Notes: a model not told the origin generated them from the letters alone. Numbered from the stretch's first letter, positions 44,493-53,534 are shown. The stretch: 64,000 nucleotides of DNA from Microbacterium sp. AZCO (GCF_039614715.1 NZ_CP154857.1:124001-188000); one strand, 5' to 3'. Program-made: numbers and translations.

Positions 44493-45293
44493 ATGACCTC
44501 TGCGCGCACCGGCATCGTTCGCACGCCCCGCTCCGTCCTGCTCTGCGTCGGGATCGGGCTGCTCGCGGGACTCCTGTCGGGCCTCTTCGGGGTCGGCGGC
44601 GGCACTGTCGTCGTGCCGCTCCTCGTGCTGCTGCTCCGCTTCGACCAGCGCCTCGCGGCCAGCACGTCGCTCGCCGCGATCATCCCGACCGCGGCCGTCG
44701 GCGTCGTGTCCTACGCGCTGCACGGGTCGGTCGCGTGGATCCCGGCTCTGCTGCTTGCCGCGGGCGCCGTCGTCGGGGCCCAGGTCGGCACCTGGCTGCT
44801 GCCGCGGGTCTCCCAGACGGTGCTGCGCTGGGCGTTCGTCGCCTTCCTCGTGGCCGTCATCGTGTCGCTGTTCCTCGTCATCCCGTCGCGCGACGCCCAA
44901 CTCGAGCTCACATGGCTCACGGGGGCGGCGCTCGTGCTGCTCGGCGTCGGCACCGGGGTCGTCTCGGGGCTCATCGGCGTCGGCGGAGGCATCATCGTCG
45001 TGCCGGTGCTCATGCTCGGCTTCGGCACGAGCGACCTCGTCGCCAAGGGCACCTCACTGCTCATGATGATCCCCGCCGCCATCTCGGGCACGGTCGGAAA
45101 CGCGCGACGCGGCAACGTCGACCTCGGGACCGCAGCGATCATCGGCATCGCGGCGTGCACGACGACAGCCCTCGGGGCGTGGATTGCGACGATGGTCGAT
45201 CCGTTCGTCGGCAACGTCCTGTTCGCCGTGTTCCTCGCCTTCATCGCCGTGCAGATGGCGCTCAAGGCGATCCGCGGGCGCCGCGCCGGCTGA
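44493..45293 (+). CDS. TauE/SafE-family membrane exporter
   Basis: 266 residues, about eight membrane helices in two repeated halves, each with the family glycine motif (SGLFGVGGGTVVVPL and SGLIGVGGGIIVVPV). Family members move sulfite, sulfoacetate or other small anions. Under operator pair H, so it probably exports a by-product or anion of the pathway. Weak ribosome site. Confidence 0.9.
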   Translation: MTSARTGIVRTPRSVLLCVGIGLLAGLLSGLFGVGGGTVVVPLLVLLLRFDQRLAASTSLAAIIPTAAVGVVSYALHGSVAWIPALLLAAGAVVGAQVGTWLLPRVSQTVLRWAFVAFLVAVIVSLFLVIPSRDAQLELTWLTGAALVLLGVGTGVVSGLIGVGGGIIVVPVLMLGFGTSDLVAKGTSLLMMIPAAISGTVGNARRGNVDLGTAAIIGIAACTTTALGAWIATMVDPFVGNVLFAVFLAFIAVQMALKAIRGRRAG

Positions 45294-45856
45294 CCCCAGC
45301 CGCGGGCGCCTCGCCGGTTAGCGCGATCCCAGGCATCCCGGCGCGGCGGTCCGCCGTCGGTGGGTGCGCACGGGTGACGACACGACCCCTCGCACCAGGC
45401 CGCCGCCGCGCTCGATCGGTCTCGTCTCGACACCCCGCTGGGGCCGGCCGCGACGCGCAGCGACACGCCTTCCGTGAGCCGCCTGCCGCCGAACAGCGCC
45501 AGCGCATTCCTCTTCGCCCGAGACGGGATGACCCTGCAGTGTTTCCGTAAGAAGGGACAACGCGGTCCAGCGCCTTCACCACGTCAGCACCTCGGTTGCG
45601 GCTCACTCCCACCCTCGGCGCCGGTACCGAGCACGGTTGCCTTTTGACACCGGCGGTAGCCGTGAATCGCTTCGCGCCAGACCAGGTCGGCACGGTGCGT
45701 CTGATCGCTGTGGCGATGAACATCGTGCAATGGAACGTGGGAGCTGCGTCGTTGTCGACTCGGACCCGCCGGCAAAGGCGCATGAGGAGGGGCGATTTCA
45801 ACGATATGAGCGGGTTCGCCACCGCGCGGCGGCCGACCCCAGGTCGACCGCGGGTC
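45294..45856. other. Long non-coding stretch at the right edge of the regulon
   Basis: 563 bases with no ORF showing plausible protein composition; open frames are Arg/Ser/Pro-rich shadows. Contains the second copy of the ~79-bp repeat. Probably a recombination scar or decayed DNA. Confidence 0.6.
45724..45803 (+). repeat. ~79-bp dispersed direct repeat, copy 2
   Basis: 80 bases matching 8396-8473, same orientation. Perfect blocks: 45732-45752 (21 bases) and 45768-45793 (26 bases). The two copies are 37.3 kb apart and enclose all eight operator pairs. Confidence 0.85.
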
Positions 45857-46672
45857 TCACCTGTGCTGCTGGGCGGCGCGTTCGATATTGCCCTCGTGGA
45901 TATCCGCGACCCATTCCAAGCCCGGCTTGGGTGCCGTGACGCGGGAATCGGAGATCAGGCGCCCGTCACGCAGGGCCTCGATGTACGCGCGATCCGCGGC
46001 GATCCGGGCTCGGAGTTCGCGGGCGTCGCCGACGGTGCCGTGCCCGGGCACCACGAAGTCGACGTCAGGTGCGGTCTGCTCTAGCAGCTCCAGCCCGTCG
46101 AGGTAGTCCTGCAGCGGGTCGGGTCGGTCGCCGTGGAAGTCCGGCATGGGCACGAGGACATCGGACAGCATGTCTCCCGCGATCAGCACGCGACGCTCCT
46201 GGATGAGCAGCGCGGCATGACCCTGCGCGTGGGCGCGGTGCTCCAGGACGTGAGCGACCGGACCTGGCCACGGCACTGTGCGCGCGTCTGGCGGAAGGCC
46301 GATCAATACGCCGAACAGGTCCAGCGGCACATCGTCCGCGATCTCAGGCGGCAGCCCCTCTGCGAGGTGTGCCTGCCAGTCGGAGTCGTCTCGCAGGCGG
46401 TCAACGAACGCAGCGGCGCGCGCGGTGCTGTAGCGCGGTACGTCGCCGAGGCTCGGATGCCAGAGTGCATGGTCCCAATCCGGATGCGTCGCGAACCCGG
46501 CAACAACCGCCATGCCCCGCGCGCGCACACTCACCCCAAGATCGATCAGTTCCGCATTGGTCAAGCCCGGGTCGATGACCAGGGCAGCCGCCCCGTCATC
46601 CACGACGACCGAGTTGGTGTCGAGGCATCGACTGGTCCGAACATGAACCCCCTCGACGATCCGAGTCAGCAT
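45857..46672 (-). CDS. Metallo-beta-lactamase-fold hydrolase
   Basis: 271 residues. Variant zinc motif THPDWDHALWH in place of HxHxDH, then HAQGHAALL, AGDMLSD and PGHG, so most ligands are present. Function unknown (thioesterase, lactonase or glyoxalase-II-like are possible). It lies outside the repeat-bounded regulon and has no GGATCC operator. Confidence 0.8.
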   Translation of the reverse strand: MLTRIVEGVHVRTSRCLDTNSVVVDDGAAALVIDPGLTNAELIDLGVSVRARGMAVVAGFATHPDWDHALWHPSLGDVPRYSTARAAAFVDRLRDDSDWQAHLAEGLPPEIADDVPLDLFGVLIGLPPDARTVPWPGPVAHVLEHRAHAQGHAALLIQERRVLIAGDMLSDVLVPMPDFHGDRPDPLQDYLDGLELLEQTAPDVDFVVPGHGTVGDARELRARIAADRAYIEALRDGRLISDSRVTAPKPGLEWVADIHEGNIERAAQQHR

Positions 46673-46838
46673 CCGGGCGCCTGCTTCAGAACAGCGGCCA
46701 CGCCCGCGTCACCCGCCGTTCCCTCGCACCGATCCACATGCGGCATCCAAGGAGCATGTCGGAGCTGCCGTTCCGGGCGCAAGCAGGTCGCGCTGCGGAA
46801 GTTCGCGTCATCGACGGCGGCGGTGAAGCGAAGATCTG

Positions 46839-47591
46839 TCAGGCGGAGGAATCCACCCGCTTCATCAGGATCAACCAGCTGAGGTAGTGCTCGGTCACGT
46901 GTCCGCCGAGCTCGTCCACCGCCTGTGCGGCGGCCTCGGCCTCGGCGGCGGACCATTCGCTGAAGGTGAGGAAGAGATCCCTGATCTGATCGGAGGAGAG
47001 GGTCACCGACCAGCGGTACAGCTCGGTGAATTCTTCGGCGAAGAGGTCCCCGTCGCTGAGGCGGCGAGCCCAGGCGGCCGTGTCGAGCTCGTTCGGTCCG
47101 GTGCGTCGAGGCGGATCTCGGCGACGCGCGACGATGCGTTCGACCTTATCGCGGAACGCCGTCCGAACTGTCGGATCACCGAACACGGTCCGCCACACGG
47201 CGAATCTTCCGCCGGGAACCAGCGTGCGATGCAGCTTGGGCAAGACGACGTCAAGATCCAGCCAATGCACGGCGGTCGCGGCCACTGCTCCGTCGAACGT
47301 CGCCTCGGGGAGGGCTACCGCTTCAGCGGTTTCACCCAGCACCCGCACGTGCGGGAGACGAGCACGAAGTCGCGCTGCCAGGGCGGGACCGGGCTCGACC
47401 GCGGTGACCTCGGCGCCGGCTTCCACCATCGATACTGTCGCTTGTCCGCTGCCGGCGCCCAATTCGACGATCCGGACACCGGGGCCAAGCAGGCCGAGGG
47501 CGCGCAGTCGCCACCACAGCGCCTCCGGGTACGGTGGCCTGGCCCGCTCGTAGATCTCCGCCCGCGCATCGAAGTGCATCGGGTCCACCAT
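46839..47591 (-). CDS. Class I SAM-dependent methyltransferase
   Basis: 250 residues. SAM motif I VELGAGSGQAT, acidic TAVEPGP, motif LPEATFDGAVAATAVHWLD and motif III LVPGGRFAV. Substrate unknown (UbiE/trans-aconitate-methyltransferase-like). GTG/ATG choice is between 47591 and 47579 (FDARAEIYERARPPYP). Confidence 0.87.
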   Translation of the reverse strand: MVDPMHFDARAEIYERARPPYPEALWWRLRALGLLGPGVRIVELGAGSGQATVSMVEAGAEVTAVEPGPALAARLRARLPHVRVLGETAEAVALPEATFDGAVAATAVHWLDLDVVLPKLHRTLVPGGRFAVWRTVFGDPTVRTAFRDKVERIVARRRDPPRRTGPNELDTAAWARRLSDGDLFAEEFTELYRWSVTLSSDQIRDLFLTFSEWSAAEAEAAAQAVDELGGHVTEHYLSWLILMKRVDSSA

Positions 47592-47678
47592 CTGGCGACT
47601 GTACTGCAGCGCCGCCCCGCGACCGCCGCCGCATGAGACGCGATTGCCAGTCTCGCAGCGTGCGGTTACGGGCCTCAG

Positions 47679-47918
47679 CTAGGGCAAGAGGTCGAGCATC
47701 TGTGGTCGCGCCCTCATTGCGTGGATCACGAGCTCGTTGCCGCTGTCGAAGACCAGCACGACTGTCTCAGGCAGTCGACCCTGCTGGTCGAAGCCGAGTC
47801 GAAGCTGACGTGCAGGTGAGGCGTCGTCCAAATCCTCGATCCAGAGCGGCCAGGAAGCAGCCTGGATGACGTCCTCGGGGAGAATGCCGTGCTTGAGGGC
47901 TGATTCATGGACCTTCAC
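47679..47918 (-). CDS. Small BrnT-like toxin candidate
   Basis: 79 residues. Features reminiscent of BrnT-type RNase toxins: ALKHGILPEDV near the N terminus, RQLRLGFDQQGRLPETVVLVF in the middle and VIHAMRARPQ at the end. Overlaps the stop of the ribbon-helix-helix gene by 4 bases, so the order is antitoxin first, unlike classical brnT-brnA. Assignment rests on pattern and context. Confidence 0.6.
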   Translation of the reverse strand: MKVHESALKHGILPEDVIQAASWPLWIEDLDDASPARQLRLGFDQQGRLPETVVLVFDSGNELVIHAMRARPQMLDLLP

Positions 47919-48178
47919 GCGGCGTAGGCCGCGATCGCTTCGCGGATGAGTTCCGATCGGGATTTGTGCTCACGCGCGGCGCGAGCATCGAGCGCGGCCA
48001 ATTCCTCGGACGTCAGCCTGAGTGCGACAACTTGAGCGGGTTCCGCGCCGCGACCAGGTCTACCCCGTCCGCGACGCTTGAGGACGTCAATGTCGTACCC
48101 GACTTCAGCCTCGGCAGCCCATGCTGCGAGCTGTTGCTCGGTGACCGGTACTCCGCCGATCGTTTCCCCATCGCTCAT
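47915..48178 (-). CDS. Ribbon-helix-helix antitoxin-like protein
   Basis: 87 residues. C-terminal RHH/CopG domain (VVALRLTSEELAALDARAAREHKSRSELIREAI); the basic RRGRGRPGRG segment precedes it. Such proteins repress their own promoter and bind the co-encoded toxin. Start at 48178 is chosen because the longer frame enters the promoter palindrome region. Confidence 0.8.
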   Translation of the reverse strand: MSDGETIGGVPVTEQQLAAWAAEAEVGYDIDVLKRRGRGRPGRGAEPAQVVALRLTSEELAALDARAAREHKSRSELIREAIAAYAA

Positions 48179-48186
48179 GGCGTGAT

Positions 48187-48195
48187 CGTAATACG
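48187..48195. promoter_or_regulatory. Palindrome upstream of the toxin-antitoxin pair
   Basis: CGTA-A-TACG, nine bases upstream of the antitoxin start, in an AT-richer stretch. Candidate autoregulatory RHH operator. Confidence 0.4.
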
Positions 48196-48298
48196 AAATT
48201 CTGGAATCCTCTGCGTCCCCGGTGTTCGAGCCCGGTCCGCGGCGGAGCACTCGGACAACGGCCCCTGGGTGGCTCACATCGTTGGGGACGATGAACGA

Positions 48299-48520
48299 AT
48301 GAATGGAACACAGATTGGCTGTGCCAGAGTCTCAACCACTGATCAAGACCTCACCGCCCAGCGAGACGCTCCTTTGCGTTTGGGTGTCAAAGACGCGCAC
48401 CAAGGCGCAACGCAAGCTTCTCTTCGAGATCCACGACCGAGGCGAATACAGCCAGACCGAGATCGCCGAACTGTTCGGAGTGTCGCGCGCCACGGTCTAC
48501 CGCGTTGCTCCTGCACCGCC
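48299..48520 (+). pseudogene. Serine recombinase (resolvase) remnant
   Basis: The N-terminal piece reads MNGTQIGCARVSTTDQDLTA, the resolvase start including the catalytic-Ser motif RVST. After about 30 codons the match jumps to another frame with RTKAQRKLLFEIHDRGEYSQ and the C-terminal HTH (TEIAELFGVSRATVYR). The ~100 residues normally between them are missing, so this is an internally deleted, frameshifted relic of a Tn3/IS607-type element. Confidence 0.85.
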
Positions 48521-48660
48521 GCGAGATGTACCTCGCGTCCATGCGAGGCCCACGTCCTCCAGCGGCTAACGCCCCGGCCAGGATTCCCAACCCGCCATCC
48601 GGATACGCCACAGCGCGCACAGACGGGCGCGCTCATCACGGAGCAAGGTGACTCTCCTTG

Positions 48661-49116
48661 CTAGGGGTGCTGCTTGACCCGCAGGAGGTGAGAGGCCCGC
48701 TCGGCATCACGGGAGACGAGAACCGACCGTCCGACGAGTTCGTGCAGGGTGGGCAGATCAACGTCGGCCAACTTCTTGATGTACAGCTTGCTCACGCCCG
48801 TTCTGTAGACACCGAGCTTGGCGAGAAGATCGCCGTCGCGCACCTCGAACCCGTTCATGAGGTTGACGACGAGATTGGCTGCCCGGGGCGCGAAACCAGC
48901 GAGCGGAAGCATCCCCTCACGACCACTCTCGTAGCGGTAGTGCAGCGTGCCGAATCCGACGATGCTTGGACCCCACATCACCGGCACCTCGCCGGTGAGC
49001 TGCCCGAACATCTCGCACAGCGTCTTGGCATCGGAGCGCCGCGTCGCATCCGGAATGGAATCGAGAAAGGCATCCACATCAGCGGACGTCGGCCGCATGA
49101 CCGAGGGCTTCGCCAT
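48661..49116 (-). CDS. DUF1801-domain protein
   Basis: 151 residues matching the YdhG-like DUF1801 pattern: R-S-DAKTLCEMFGQLTGE, MWGPSIVGFGTLHYRYESGREG, and a C-terminal SKLYIKKLADVD. Function unknown; often a small stand-alone soluble protein. A 7-bp stem-loop (48642-48662) overlaps its stop codon and may terminate it. Confidence 0.85.
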   Translation of the reverse strand: MAKPSVMRPTSADVDAFLDSIPDATRRSDAKTLCEMFGQLTGEVPVMWGPSIVGFGTLHYRYESGREGMLPLAGFAPRAANLVVNLMNGFEVRDGDLLAKLGVYRTGVSKLYIKKLADVDLPTLHELVGRSVLVSRDAERASHLLRVKQHP

Positions 49117-49320
49117 CGGCCGAGAGTACCAACACTGCGCGGTGTTCCGTCCCGGTTGGGTTTAGATCAAGCGGCGCTCCCTCGGGTACGGGCGTCGGCG
49201 CTCCGTCGAGCGGACGGTCCCCGCCCGACGGTCGGTCCGTACCCGAGCGGCGCTCGAAGGGTCGCTCTCCCGACCCTGCTGGTTTGCGCCGCGGTTGTTT
49301 TCGTCGCGGTGTAGCGGGGC
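49117..49320. other. Intergenic region with 11-bp inverted repeat
   Basis: CTCGGGTACGG (49181-49191) and CCGTACCCGAG (49237-49247) are perfect inverted repeats, and GCGGCGCTC occurs just outside each arm (49171-49179, 49247-49255). Possibly a folded terminator or an insertion scar; no ORF. Confidence 0.45.
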
Positions 49321-49788
49321 CTATCTGGGCTGCCACCACAGGAGGTCGGTGGATTGCTCGAAGCCGGCACGCTTGTACATGGGTACGGCGCGCGCGCGTG
49401 AATGCACGGTGACGTGCTCCACCCCCTCGGCGGCGGCGACCCTCATCACGTACTCCACCAGCTTTCGTCCGATCCCCTGACCCCGGAACTCAGGATCGAC
49501 GTAGACGCTTTGGATGTCCGCGGACGTTCGAACGCCATCCACGCCGGGTGTGGGCACGCGCTCCTGCACGGCGAGCCACGTCATGCCGATCGCATTCCCG
49601 TCCGCTTCAGACACCGCGATGAAGGCTCGATGGGTTCGACGGTTCTCCGCGAGCCAATCTCCGAGCCGACGCTCATAGTCTGCCTGCCCAACCAAGAGTG
49701 GACTCCCGCCCTCCGAGGTAGAGGCGCTCCGCATTCGGGCGAGCACCGGGATGTCGCTGAGATCCGCTTCGCGAAAGGTCGCACTCAT
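49321..49788 (-). CDS. GNAT-family N-acetyltransferase
   Basis: 155 residues. Acetyl-CoA-binding loop VYVDPEFRGQGIGRKLVEYV and C-terminal AVPMYKRAGFEQS are the GNAT motifs A and B. Substrate unknown. Start at 49788 is chosen over an Arg-rich upstream extension. Confidence 0.88.
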   Translation of the reverse strand: MSATFREADLSDIPVLARMRSASTSEGGSPLLVGQADYERRLGDWLAENRRTHRAFIAVSEADGNAIGMTWLAVQERVPTPGVDGVRTSADIQSVYVDPEFRGQGIGRKLVEYVMRVAAAEGVEHVTVHSRARAVPMYKRAGFEQSTDLLWWQPR

Positions 49789-49898
49789 CCCACGACGGTA
49801 GCGCCGACGAACGCTGCGGGAGCAGGAGTCGCGACACCCGAAGGAGAGCGCGCGCATTGCAATCCTGGTCTGACATCGGCGAAACATAGGCTGGCCGA

Positions 49899-50663
49899 AT
49901 GGTGCACTCGACCGGATCCCGACCCGTCACGATCGTCACTGGCGGCAGCCGCGGTATCGGGGCAGCCATCGCAGAACGACTCGCCGCTGACGGCCATGAT
50001 CTCGCGCTGACCTACAGGGTCGCCGCCGACGAGGCCGCGGCCGTCGCCGCAGCGTGCCGCGCCCTGGGGGCCCGGGTCCTGCTCATCCAGGCAGATCTCG
50101 CGGACCTCGACGACGCCGCTGGCGTGGTCCCGGCAACACTCGCCGAGTACGACCGACTGACCGGCCTCGTCAACAATGCCGGCGTCACCATGCGGATCGG
50201 CGACTACATCGACATCGACCTCGCCGAAGTGGAGCGGATGCTGCGCATCAACGTCCTCGCTCCCATCGCCATCACCCGCGCCGCGCTCGAGGTGATGTCG
50301 TGGGACAGGGGCGGCGAGGGCGGCACGATCGTCAACATCTCCTCGGGTGCTGCGACCAGCGGCGCTCCGAATACCTACGTGCCGTATGCGATGAGTAAGG
50401 CGGCGATCAACGCGATGACCATCGGCTTGTCCAAAGAGTTCGGCCCGCAGGGCGTGCGCGTGAACACGGTCTCACCCGGGACCACCTATACGACCATCCA
50501 CGCCGATGGTGGGCGCCCGAACGCTCCCGAAGAGCGTGCCCCGGGCATCCCGTTGCGCCGCGCTGCGCATCCCCACGAGATCGCCGACGCCGTCGCCTAC
50601 TTCTTCGGCCCGGGCGCCGCCTTCACCTCCGGCGCCGACCTCCGAGTCGCCGGAGGCAGCTGA
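49899..50663 (+). CDS. Short-chain dehydrogenase/reductase
   Basis: 254 residues, classical SDR: TGGSRGIGAAIA (cofactor loop), NNAGV, catalytic Ser in NISSG and YxxxK in YAMSK, and the SPGTTYT segment. The Arg in TYRVAADE after the second strand suggests NADP(H) preference. Substrate unknown. Confidence 0.9.
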   Translation: MVHSTGSRPVTIVTGGSRGIGAAIAERLAADGHDLALTYRVAADEAAAVAAACRALGARVLLIQADLADLDDAAGVVPATLAEYDRLTGLVNNAGVTMRIGDYIDIDLAEVERMLRINVLAPIAITRAALEVMSWDRGGEGGTIVNISSGAATSGAPNTYVPYAMSKAAINAMTIGLSKEFGPQGVRVNTVSPGTTYTTIHADGGRPNAPEERAPGIPLRRAAHPHEIADAVAYFFGPGAAFTSGADLRVAGGS

Positions 50664-51002
50664 GCCCGCAGGCTCGGACTCCACAACGCCTACCTCCAAG
50701 CGAGACCACCGACGCGGAACGTGCGCCCGTGACGGCCCCAGGCGCGTGCGATACACGTATGCGAATCCGAAGCGATAGCGTCCGAACGCGGACGCGACGT
50801 GCCTCTTCCGCGGCGCACCGCGCGCAAAGGGGTCGTCGCTCAGCGGGCGTCCTGGCGTGACTGCTGGATGGAAACGCTCGCGAGGCTAGCGCTGGGGCTA
50901 TGAGCTCACTAGTCGTGCCGGCCATCCCCGGTCACGAACGCGATCTGGACAGTCCCCGCCAGCGCGTGAATCCGTCCCTCACGGTCATGAACCATGCGTG
51001 CT
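50664..51002. other. 339-base stretch without recognisable content
   Basis: Open frames here are short and Arg/Ser-rich, with no credible start context. No repeat or stem-loop stood out. Confidence 0.5.
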
Positions 51003-51365
51003 TCAGAACTCGGAGGTGGCCCGCGCGGCCGCACCACCAACACGCGCCGCAAACAAGACGAGTCCGAGCATGCCGACAGCGGCGACAAGCACACCGATGA
51101 TCACCGCTGGCATCGGAACGGGAACCAGGGCGAACGACCCACCAAGCACGCTGACGACCCCTGCGTAGACGGTCGCGCGGCGCGCACGCACATGCGCGGC
51201 CAACCAGGCTTCGTCACTGGCCATGGTGCTCGGGATCCTTATGCCGGCGACCTGATTTCGCCGGAGACGCCCGGACGCTGCCGCATTCGCGATCCAGATC
51301 AGCAGACTGCCAGCACCCACCATCACGACGAACAAGGCGATCCTGGCGATCCACTCGTTCTCCAT
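51003..51365 (-). CDS. SdpI-family membrane protein
   Basis: 120 residues with three hydrophobic segments and the SdpI signature RRNQVAGIRIPSTMASDEAWLAAH between the first and second. Family members confer immunity to the SdpC toxin in Bacillus; in actinobacteria the role is unknown. Confidence 0.8.
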   Translation of the reverse strand: MENEWIARIALFVVMVGAGSLLIWIANAAASGRLRRNQVAGIRIPSTMASDEAWLAAHVRARRATVYAGVVSVLGGSFALVPVPMPAVIIGVLVAAVGMLGLVLFAARVGGAAARATSEF

Positions 51366-51445
51366 AGCTTCGAAGCTAACCCGCCGTCGATGAACTGAGC
51401 CGAGGGACCGTCACTTCGTGGCCAACAGGCCGCTTCACGGGTCCC

Positions 51446-51916
51446 TCAGTTCGCTGCGAAGCTCGCGCCGCGCTCGCGGGTCGGGGCAGCCGACTGGTGA
51501 GTCATGTAGACATCGACGTCGTCCTCCGAGCCGGTGACGAAGCCATGACGCTCGTAGAGCCGGCGGGCAGCGCTTCCCTGCAGGACATTGAGGCGTGTGT
51601 CGCCACTAAAGGCTTCACCGATCACCTTGCCGAGCACCGCACCGCCGACGCCTCGACCCTGCAGCTCGGGTTCGATATAGAAGTGCTCGATCCAGCGAAC
51701 GGGCCCGTCCGGGCGCGTCGTGATGCAACCCACGTCAGCGCCGGACACTGAGATGACCCGCGTCCATTCGGGACGGAAGCTCTGCCGCATCCGCTCGCGC
51801 ACGCGGATTTCGTCATATCGCCCGAGACGTTCCAGATCTGCACGAAGCACCCGAGAGCGCAGCTCGACGAGCCAATCGATGTCCTCGGGAGTGCTCGGCC
51901 GCAAGGAGATATCCAC
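51446..51916 (-). CDS. GNAT-family N-acetyltransferase
   Basis: 156 residues, GTG start. FYIEPELQGRGVGGAVLGKV is the acetyl-CoA loop; SAARRLYERHGFVTGSEDDVDVYM is the C-terminal motif. Substrate unknown. Confidence 0.87.
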   Translation of the reverse strand: MDISLRPSTPEDIDWLVELRSRVLRADLERLGRYDEIRVRERMRQSFRPEWTRVISVSGADVGCITTRPDGPVRWIEHFYIEPELQGRGVGGAVLGKVIGEAFSGDTRLNVLQGSAARRLYERHGFVTGSEDDVDVYMTHQSAAPTRERGASFAAN

Positions 51917-52008
51917 CCGACTCAGATTACGACCGCTCGGATGTCGGACGATGGTCCCCCAGTGGGCGGTGACGAGCTGTTCTCAGTTGGAGACCGACCG
52001 TTGTGGGG

Positions 52009-52833
52009 TCAGTGCGGCGATTGCAGTTGCTCGAGAGGCCGCAGCGCGGTGTCGGGCGAGCAGCCGAGTTCGCCAGGCTGGAGCAGGACGCGGGGGACGG
52101 ACAACATCTGAACGCCGTCGTCGCTTCGCTTGACGAGCAAGCAGTCGTGCGCGTCACCCATCGCGAAGCCGATGTCGCCGCCGGCCATCACCGCGTGGGG
52201 TTCGAACGCCACCTCCCGCTCTCCAGTCGGTTGCGGCATCCGCGCGGCCACCTGGGCGACGATGTCGTCAGCGGATGCGGTGGGAGACGCGTTCGTGAGT
52301 ACCTCGACGACGAGCGCTTCGGCACCATCGGGCACGACGTACACCGGGCGGGTGTCGAGCGGGGGCGGGATGCGCGCCGCGTCAGGCGGGCACTGGACGT
52401 CGTGTGCGACTGCAGCGTCGTTGTCCCAGTCGCCGAACTTCTCCGTTGCGACGCCCCAGTAATCGAATTGCGACTCGAAGCACGCGACGTATCGATCGCC
52501 GGAGGACATCGCCGGTACTGTCGCGCGGAACTGCAGTGCCCCGAAGGGCTCACCGTGGACGGTATCGGGGTACGACTCGAAGCCGATGAGTTCCACCACG
52601 CTCGAGGTCTTCGTATCGGTGTCGGCCCAGCGGGCGTAGTCCTCGATGGTGTCCGTAGCGCCCCGGTACAGGCCGCGGGAGATGTCGGCCACCGCTCCGC
52701 GGGCCCTCGCATGCGCATCCGCATCCGTGGGGGCCACCGGCGGCTCAGAACATGCCGCCAGAGGGAGCAAGGCCACAAGAGAGACGACGGCGGCCAGGGC
52801 CAGCCGATCGCTCAGCGAGTAGCGCTCAGTCAT
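52009..52833 (-). CDS. Secreted lipoprotein, unknown function
   Basis: 274 residues. Signal peptide with lipobox LAAC around residue 28, then a soluble domain of no recognised family with two or three pairs of Cys (e.g. YVACFESQ, VQCPPD, DCLLV, GCSPD) that could form disulfides outside the membrane. Confidence 0.75.
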   Translation of the reverse strand: MTERYSLSDRLALAAVVSLVALLPLAACSEPPVAPTDADAHARARGAVADISRGLYRGATDTIEDYARWADTDTKTSSVVELIGFESYPDTVHGEPFGALQFRATVPAMSSGDRYVACFESQFDYWGVATEKFGDWDNDAAVAHDVQCPPDAARIPPPLDTRPVYVVPDGAEALVVEVLTNASPTASADDIVAQVAARMPQPTGEREVAFEPHAVMAGGDIGFAMGDAHDCLLVKRSDDGVQMLSVPRVLLQPGELGCSPDTALRPLEQLQSPH

Positions 52834-53037
52834 GAGCGAACACTAATCGAGAGGTGGACAAGAAGACGGCGTAGTTCGGCCGAAGACCTGCCGCGCCGGA
52901 AGTCGTCCGATCAGCGCTCAGCTGACGGTCCGCGAGCGGGCAACCTGGGACGGTCTCCTGAGCGCTCAACACCAGTAGCGCTCGTTCGATCGCGTCTTCG
53001 CGTCCGCGGGCGCCATCGCCTGGCTCGCCGACTGACG

Positions 53038-53454
53038 CTAGCCCTCGAGCAGTGCTGCGAGCGCGGCCAGGTCGCGCTCCAGGCTGTGCTGAACCTCGGC
53101 AGACATTCCCCGTGCCAGTTGCGCTTCGCCTGGCCCGTCGAGCCATGCAGACAGTGTGACCTCGGTGCCGTCGAGCACTTCGACGGCTTCGTGGTGCACG
53201 GTCAACTTCGCCCCATCGAGTTCGGTGGTGTCGGCGTAGACAAAGCCCGGCCCGACCGTTGTGATGCGGAACGGCGCCTCTTGACCCCCGACCGCTTTCA
53301 GGACTCCGCGGGCGCCCACGCCGAAGGGCTCTGACAGCCTGAAGTACTCCATACTCGGCGCCCACTCGGGGTGTGTCTCGATCGCGCACCAGCGCTCGAA
53401 GAACAATGAGGCCGAGGCGCTCGACGTGCGGCGGGTTCGGGCAATCTCGATCAC
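53038..53454 (-). CDS. SRPBCC (START-like) domain protein
   Basis: 138 residues, GTG start. Shows the helix-grip pattern of polyketide-cyclase/START proteins (FERWCAIETHPEWAPSMEYF, ending with a long helix SAEVQHSLERDLAALAALL). Binds a hydrophobic ligand; role unknown. Confidence 0.8.
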   Translation of the reverse strand: MIEIARTRRTSSASASLFFERWCAIETHPEWAPSMEYFRLSEPFGVGARGVLKAVGGQEAPFRITTVGPGFVYADTTELDGAKLTVHHEAVEVLDGTEVTLSAWLDGPGEAQLARGMSAEVQHSLERDLAALAALLEG

Positions 53455-53534
53455 GAATCGACGCTAGCGCCAATCCCCGACAGTGAAGCGGCCGAGCTCG
53501 TTGGCCGCTCTCATCGGTCGTTGGTGTCGGTTGA

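Noticed and set aside
45262..45822. 186-residue minus-strand frame over repeat copy 2
   Set aside because: Basic, low-complexity product, overlaps the TauE end, and the frame is broken in repeat copy 1.
48303..48569. 88-residue ORF as a separate HTH regulator
   Set aside because: Its HTH is the C-terminal end of a resolvase, and the catalytic N terminus is found just upstream in another frame.
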